The notes beneath the pieces were generated by a model. It was not told the origin of the DNA. It saw only the letters and a list, made by a program, of their open reading frames with translations, and searched no databases. A stretch of DNA of 64,000 nucleotides, taken from positions 1,054,001 through 1,118,000 of the forward strand of contig NZ_CP146606.1 of assembly GCF_032842945.2 (NCBI RefSeq), given 5' to 3'. The translations under genes were made by a program, and so were the position numbers. Below are positions 61,432 through 64,000 of this stretch, in pieces. The stretch's first letter is position 1; each line of letters opens with the position of its first letter. This stretch comes from Roseovarius sp. W115 (GTDB lineage Bacteria; Pseudomonadota; Alphaproteobacteria; Rhodobacterales; Rhodobacteraceae).

Positions 61432-63054
61432 ATGACCACGAAGACCAAACGCGCCGCCGATGTCTTGGCCGAGCGGCTCTACGATGCGGGCTGTCGCCAC
61501 GCGTTCGGGATGCCGGGCGGTGAAGTGCTGACGTTGGTGGATGCGCTGGAAAAGGCAGGCATCGCCTTCCACCTGATCAAACACGAAAACGCCGGTGGCT
61601 TTATGGCCGAGGGCGTCCATCACCGCGACGGAGCCCCGGCCATCCTGGTGGCCACGGTCGGCCCCGGAGCAATGAACGGCGTCAACGTTATCGCGAATGC
61701 CGAGCAGGACCGCGTGCCGATGATCGTGTTGACGGGCTGTGTCGATGCAGATGAAGCGTTGACCTATACGCATCAGGTGCTGGACCACCAACAGGTGCTG
61801 CGCCCGATCACCAAGGAGAGCTTTCGCCTCACCGCCGCAGGGGCTGGCATCATCGCTGACAAGGCTGTGGCGATTGCGACCGAACCGCGCTGTGGTCCGG
61901 TGCATATCGATGTTCCGATCAGCGTGGCAGATGCGCCCGCGCCAAACGATATCGCACGTCCTTACCGTCCTACGGCCAGCAGAGTTGCGCCGAGCGGCGG
62001 CGGTGCTGCCAAAGCACGTGAGGCATTGGCCAAAACCAACCGCCCGGTCGCGATTGTTGGACTGGATGTTCTCTATGACGATGCCCAAACGGTGCTGCGT
62101 GCCTTTTTGGAGCAATTCAACATCCCATTCATCACCACCTACAAGGCCAAAGGCATTCTTCCAGAGGATCATCCGCTTTGTTTGGGTGGTGCGGGGCTTT
62201 CGCCATTGGCTGACAAGCATCTTCTTCCGCTCGTGGCACAGGCCGATCTGGTGTTGTGTATCGGGTACGACCCGATCGAAATGCGCGTAGGATGGCGTGA
62301 CGCGTTTGATCCTTCCCGGCAGATGGTGATCGACATCGCGGCGGCACCCAACACCCACTACATGCATCAGGCAACGCTGAACTTTATCGCCGATACCTGC
62401 GAAACACTGGAAATGCTGGCCAACACGACGCCAACCCGCGCGACCTGGCCGGGCGGCGAACCGCAGGCCGTTCAAAACGCTCTTTCCGAAGCCTTTCGAA
62501 AAGACGAAGACTGGGGTCCCGCCGGCATCATCGCCGAGGCCCGCGCCGTTCTGCCAAAGACGACGCTGGCCACGGCCGATAGTGGTGCGCATCGCATCCT
62601 TCTAAGCCAGATGTGGCGCTGCGACGAACCACGTGGCCTCATCCAATCCTCAGCGCTCTGCACCATGGGCTGTGCAGTCCCGATGGCCATGGGACTCAAA
62701 CTCGCAGAACCGGGTCGCCCGGTCATCAGCTTTTCGGGTGATGCGGGGTTCCTCATGGTGGCTGGTGAACTTGCCACCGCGGCGGAAATGGGCGTGAACC
62801 CGATCTTTCTGGTGTTTGTGGATGCCAGCCTTGCGCTGATCGAATTGAAACAACGCCAAAGGCAGCTTGCCAACAAGGGCGTGGATTTTGCGCGGCATGA
62901 TTTTGCGGCTATGGGTCGGGCTTTTGGAGGATACGGGCATACAGTGACGACGCGCACAGAACTGCGGTCGGCCCTAAAAGACGCGATGGCCGCAGACCGT
63001 TTCACAGTCATTGCCGCAGAGATCGAACCGGGTGCATATGACGGTCGCCTGTAG
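61432..63054 (+). CDS. Thiamine-diphosphate-dependent enzyme, acetolactate synthase-like
   Basis: 540 residues with the three domains of the acetolactate synthase/benzoylformate decarboxylase superfamily. The N-terminal Pyr domain has GMPGGEVLTLVDAL near residue 23 and the catalytic Glu in HLIKHENAGGFMAEG near 45. The C-terminal PP domain binds ThDP with SGDAGFLMVAGELATAAEMG near 438, where GDA and Asp (FVDASLALIEL) replace the usual GDG...NN. No regulatory subunit gene follows, so it is probably not the biosynthetic acetolactate synthase. The substrate is unknown. Confidence 0.85.
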   Translation: MTTKTKRAADVLAERLYDAGCRHAFGMPGGEVLTLVDALEKAGIAFHLIKHENAGGFMAEGVHHRDGAPAILVATVGPGAMNGVNVIANAEQDRVPMIVLTGCVDADEALTYTHQVLDHQQVLRPITKESFRLTAAGAGIIADKAVAIATEPRCGPVHIDVPISVADAPAPNDIARPYRPTASRVAPSGGGAAKAREALAKTNRPVAIVGLDVLYDDAQTVLRAFLEQFNIPFITTYKAKGILPEDHPLCLGGAGLSPLADKHLLPLVAQADLVLCIGYDPIEMRVGWRDAFDPSRQMVIDIAAAPNTHYMHQATLNFIADTCETLEMLANTTPTRATWPGGEPQAVQNALSEAFRKDEDWGPAGIIAEARAVLPKTTLATADSGAHRILLSQMWRCDEPRGLIQSSALCTMGCAVPMAMGLKLAEPGRPVISFSGDAGFLMVAGELATAAEMGVNPIFLVFVDASLALIELKQRQRQLANKGVDFARHDFAAMGRAFGGYGHTVTTRTELRSALKDAMAADRFTVIAAEIEPGAYDGRL

Positions 63055-63388
63055 AGTTGGCTTTCGTAAGTTGATTAAAATTTAAGCGCAGCGCTGGAAT
63101 TTAAGCACCTGCACTTGGGCAGATTCTAAGCCATTTCTCCGAATCGCATGTTGCAGTGCAGCATTTTTTACCATAGCAAATCGCACCCGATATCCGGCAA
63201 ACTGTTGAAGTTTCTCACGCTTTCTACCTAAACGCGTGCGTTTTTCGGCAATATTTCGCGACTATGATAACGAAACCTCACACATGACTTCACCAATTCG
63301 TTAGACGCACCGATACCGGTATGCGCTCACCCTATGTCTTTGTTAATCACAGACAGCGGACCTGACCGCGACAGAAATGGAAGTAAAG
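63055..63388. other. Intergenic region, AT-rich, no gene seen
   Basis: 334 bases between the ThDP enzyme and the TPR gene. It contains two AATTTAAGC direct repeats (near 63080 and 63100) and a TTGCAGTGCAGCA stretch near 63150 that recalls TGC-type PhaR sites of polyhydroxybutyrate regulation. The latter likeness is weak. No terminator, tRNA or small ORF is convincing. Confidence 0.4.
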
Positions 63389-64000
63389 ATGCAGTTTGAT
63401 GTTTTCGGTCAACCGACCACTTTGACAAGCCCGCGCGCACTGGACGCCTGGAACGACACGTTGTTGGCCTTTCTGGCGCATGCCGCTGTGACGCCGAAAC
63501 ATCTTGGCGATGTGCTTGAGGCCGAACCAGGGTTTGCTTTGGGTCACGCCGTCAAGGGTATGTTCTACATTCTGCTGGGTCGCCGCGAAGTGCTGCAGAC
63601 TGCTCATGACGCATATGCAGAGGCAAAATCCGCCGCCGCCGAGGGGCACATCAGCCCACGCGAGCAACGTTATGTCGAGGCGCTTGGCGTCTGGCTGGAT
63701 GGCCAACCCAGCGGTGCAATTGCTAAACTTGAAGACATCTTGCGCGACCACCCCGAAGACGCGCTTGCCATGAAGCTGAGCCATGCGATCCGCTTTGTGT
63801 TGGGCGATGCCACGGGGATGCGGGAGTCTATTGAGCGCGTCATGCCAGCCTACGGCCCAGACCACAAAGGACGCGGTTATCTGCTTGGATGCCATTCTTT
63901 CGCTCTTGAGGAAACCGGGGAGTACGAAAAGGCAGAAATCGCTGGGCGTCAGGCGCTTTGGATGGCGCCCGATGATGCCTGGGGCCTGCATGCCGTTGCG
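63389..64000 (+). CDS. TPR protein resembling TTC38, 5' part only
   Basis: The frame is open to the window end, giving 204 residues. It starts MQFDVFGQPTTLTSPRALDA and has alpha-alpha hairpins typical of tetratricopeptide repeats: ALGHAVKGMFYILLGRREV, EALGVWLDGQPSGAIAKLED and FALEETGEYEKAEIAGRQAL. The set resembles the TTC38-type family found in many marine bacteria, of unknown function. An in-frame ATG at 63377 could add four residues; the GGAAG site favours 63389. Confidence 0.78.
   Translation, partial: MQFDVFGQPTTLTSPRALDAWNDTLLAFLAHAAVTPKHLGDVLEAEPGFALGHAVKGMFYILLGRREVLQTAHDAYAEAKSAAAEGHISPREQRYVEALGVWLDGQPSGAIAKLEDILRDHPEDALAMKLSHAIRFVLGDATGMRESIERVMPAYGPDHKGRGYLLGCHSFALEETGEYEKAEIAGRQALWMAPDDAWGLHAVA

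Noticed and set aside
61330..62592. 420-codon minus-strand frame
   Set aside because: Antisense to the ThDP enzyme, which has clear motifs; no recognisable domain in the shadow.
63140..63180. PhaR-binding site upstream of the TPR gene
   Set aside because: The TGC-repeat likeness is short and the downstream gene has no known link to polyhydroxybutyrate.

Overview
The window reads as chromosomal DNA of a marine alphaproteobacterium of the Rhodobacteraceae (Roseobacter group). The evidence is the moderately high GC content, the rpsP-rimM-trmD-rplS-rpmE and rpmI-rplT neighbourhoods, mipZ, an aa3-type oxidase subunit IV, a beta-methylmalyl-CoA lyase of the ethylmalonyl-CoA pathway, the D-glutamate genes dgcN/dgcA, and many short palindromic intergenic repeats. 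No tRNA, rRNA, CRISPR array or transposase was recognised.

Region 1 (1-9.8 kb) is a ribosomal/translation operon: rpsP, rimM, trmD, rplS, rpmE. It is interrupted by bluB, two tiny membrane-protein genes and a sulfotransferase-like gene, and then by a 4.9 kb insertion between trmD and rplS. The insertion holds a conspicuously AT-rich P-loop ATPase gene, a second copy of the rplS leader with the first codons of rplS, an acyl-CoA dehydrogenase and an AraC-type regulator. The duplicated leader (about 270 bp) flanks the last two genes as a direct repeat.

Region 2 (9.9-23.8 kb) carries an SDR oxidoreductase, mipZ (division-site positioning), a thiBPQ thiamine transporter under a TPP riboswitch, ribH under an FMN riboswitch, an EF-hand protein, an asparaginase, an IalB-like periplasmic protein, tsaC/sua5, a DmdC-type acyl-CoA dehydrogenase, an MBL hydrolase, oxidase subunit IV and a lipoprotein. 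Six genes in the window show reading-frame breaks, nearly all of them one base missing from a G, C or T run. This looks more like homopolymer undercalling than true gene decay.

Region 3 (23.8-41.1 kb) combines molybdenum cofactor assembly (fdhD, mobA, mobB and a moeA fused to an extra N-terminal domain) with a long minus-strand operon. That operon contains a complete branched-chain-amino-acid-type ABC importer (periplasmic protein, two permeases, two ATPases), a xanthine-dehydrogenase-type molybdenum hydroxylase (FAD subunit plus fused 2Fe-2S/Mo subunit), a 6-hydroxynicotinate-reductase-like Fe-S enzyme, a UPF0280 protein and a PF06684 protein. The layout suggests uptake, hydroxylation, ring reduction and ring opening of an N-heterocycle of unknown identity. 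An MsbA-like ABC exporter lies just downstream.

Region 4 (41.1-53 kb) has a polytopic membrane protein, an amidinotransferase-fold enzyme, a glutamine amidotransferase, an esterase, a BLUF photoreceptor, pheS (pheT is not adjacent), a SUKH-like protein, a fatty acid desaturase, rplT, rpmI and pyk.

Region 5 (51.8-64 kb) carries amino-acid and carbon metabolism: N-formylglutamate amidohydrolase, a CHMI-family isomerase, a class V aminotransferase, an alpha/beta hydrolase, an LLM flavoenzyme, a D-amino acid transaminase, dgcA and dgcN (D-glutamate catabolism), beta-methylmalyl-CoA lyase, a DUF302 protein, a ThDP enzyme and the start of a TPR protein that runs off the window.
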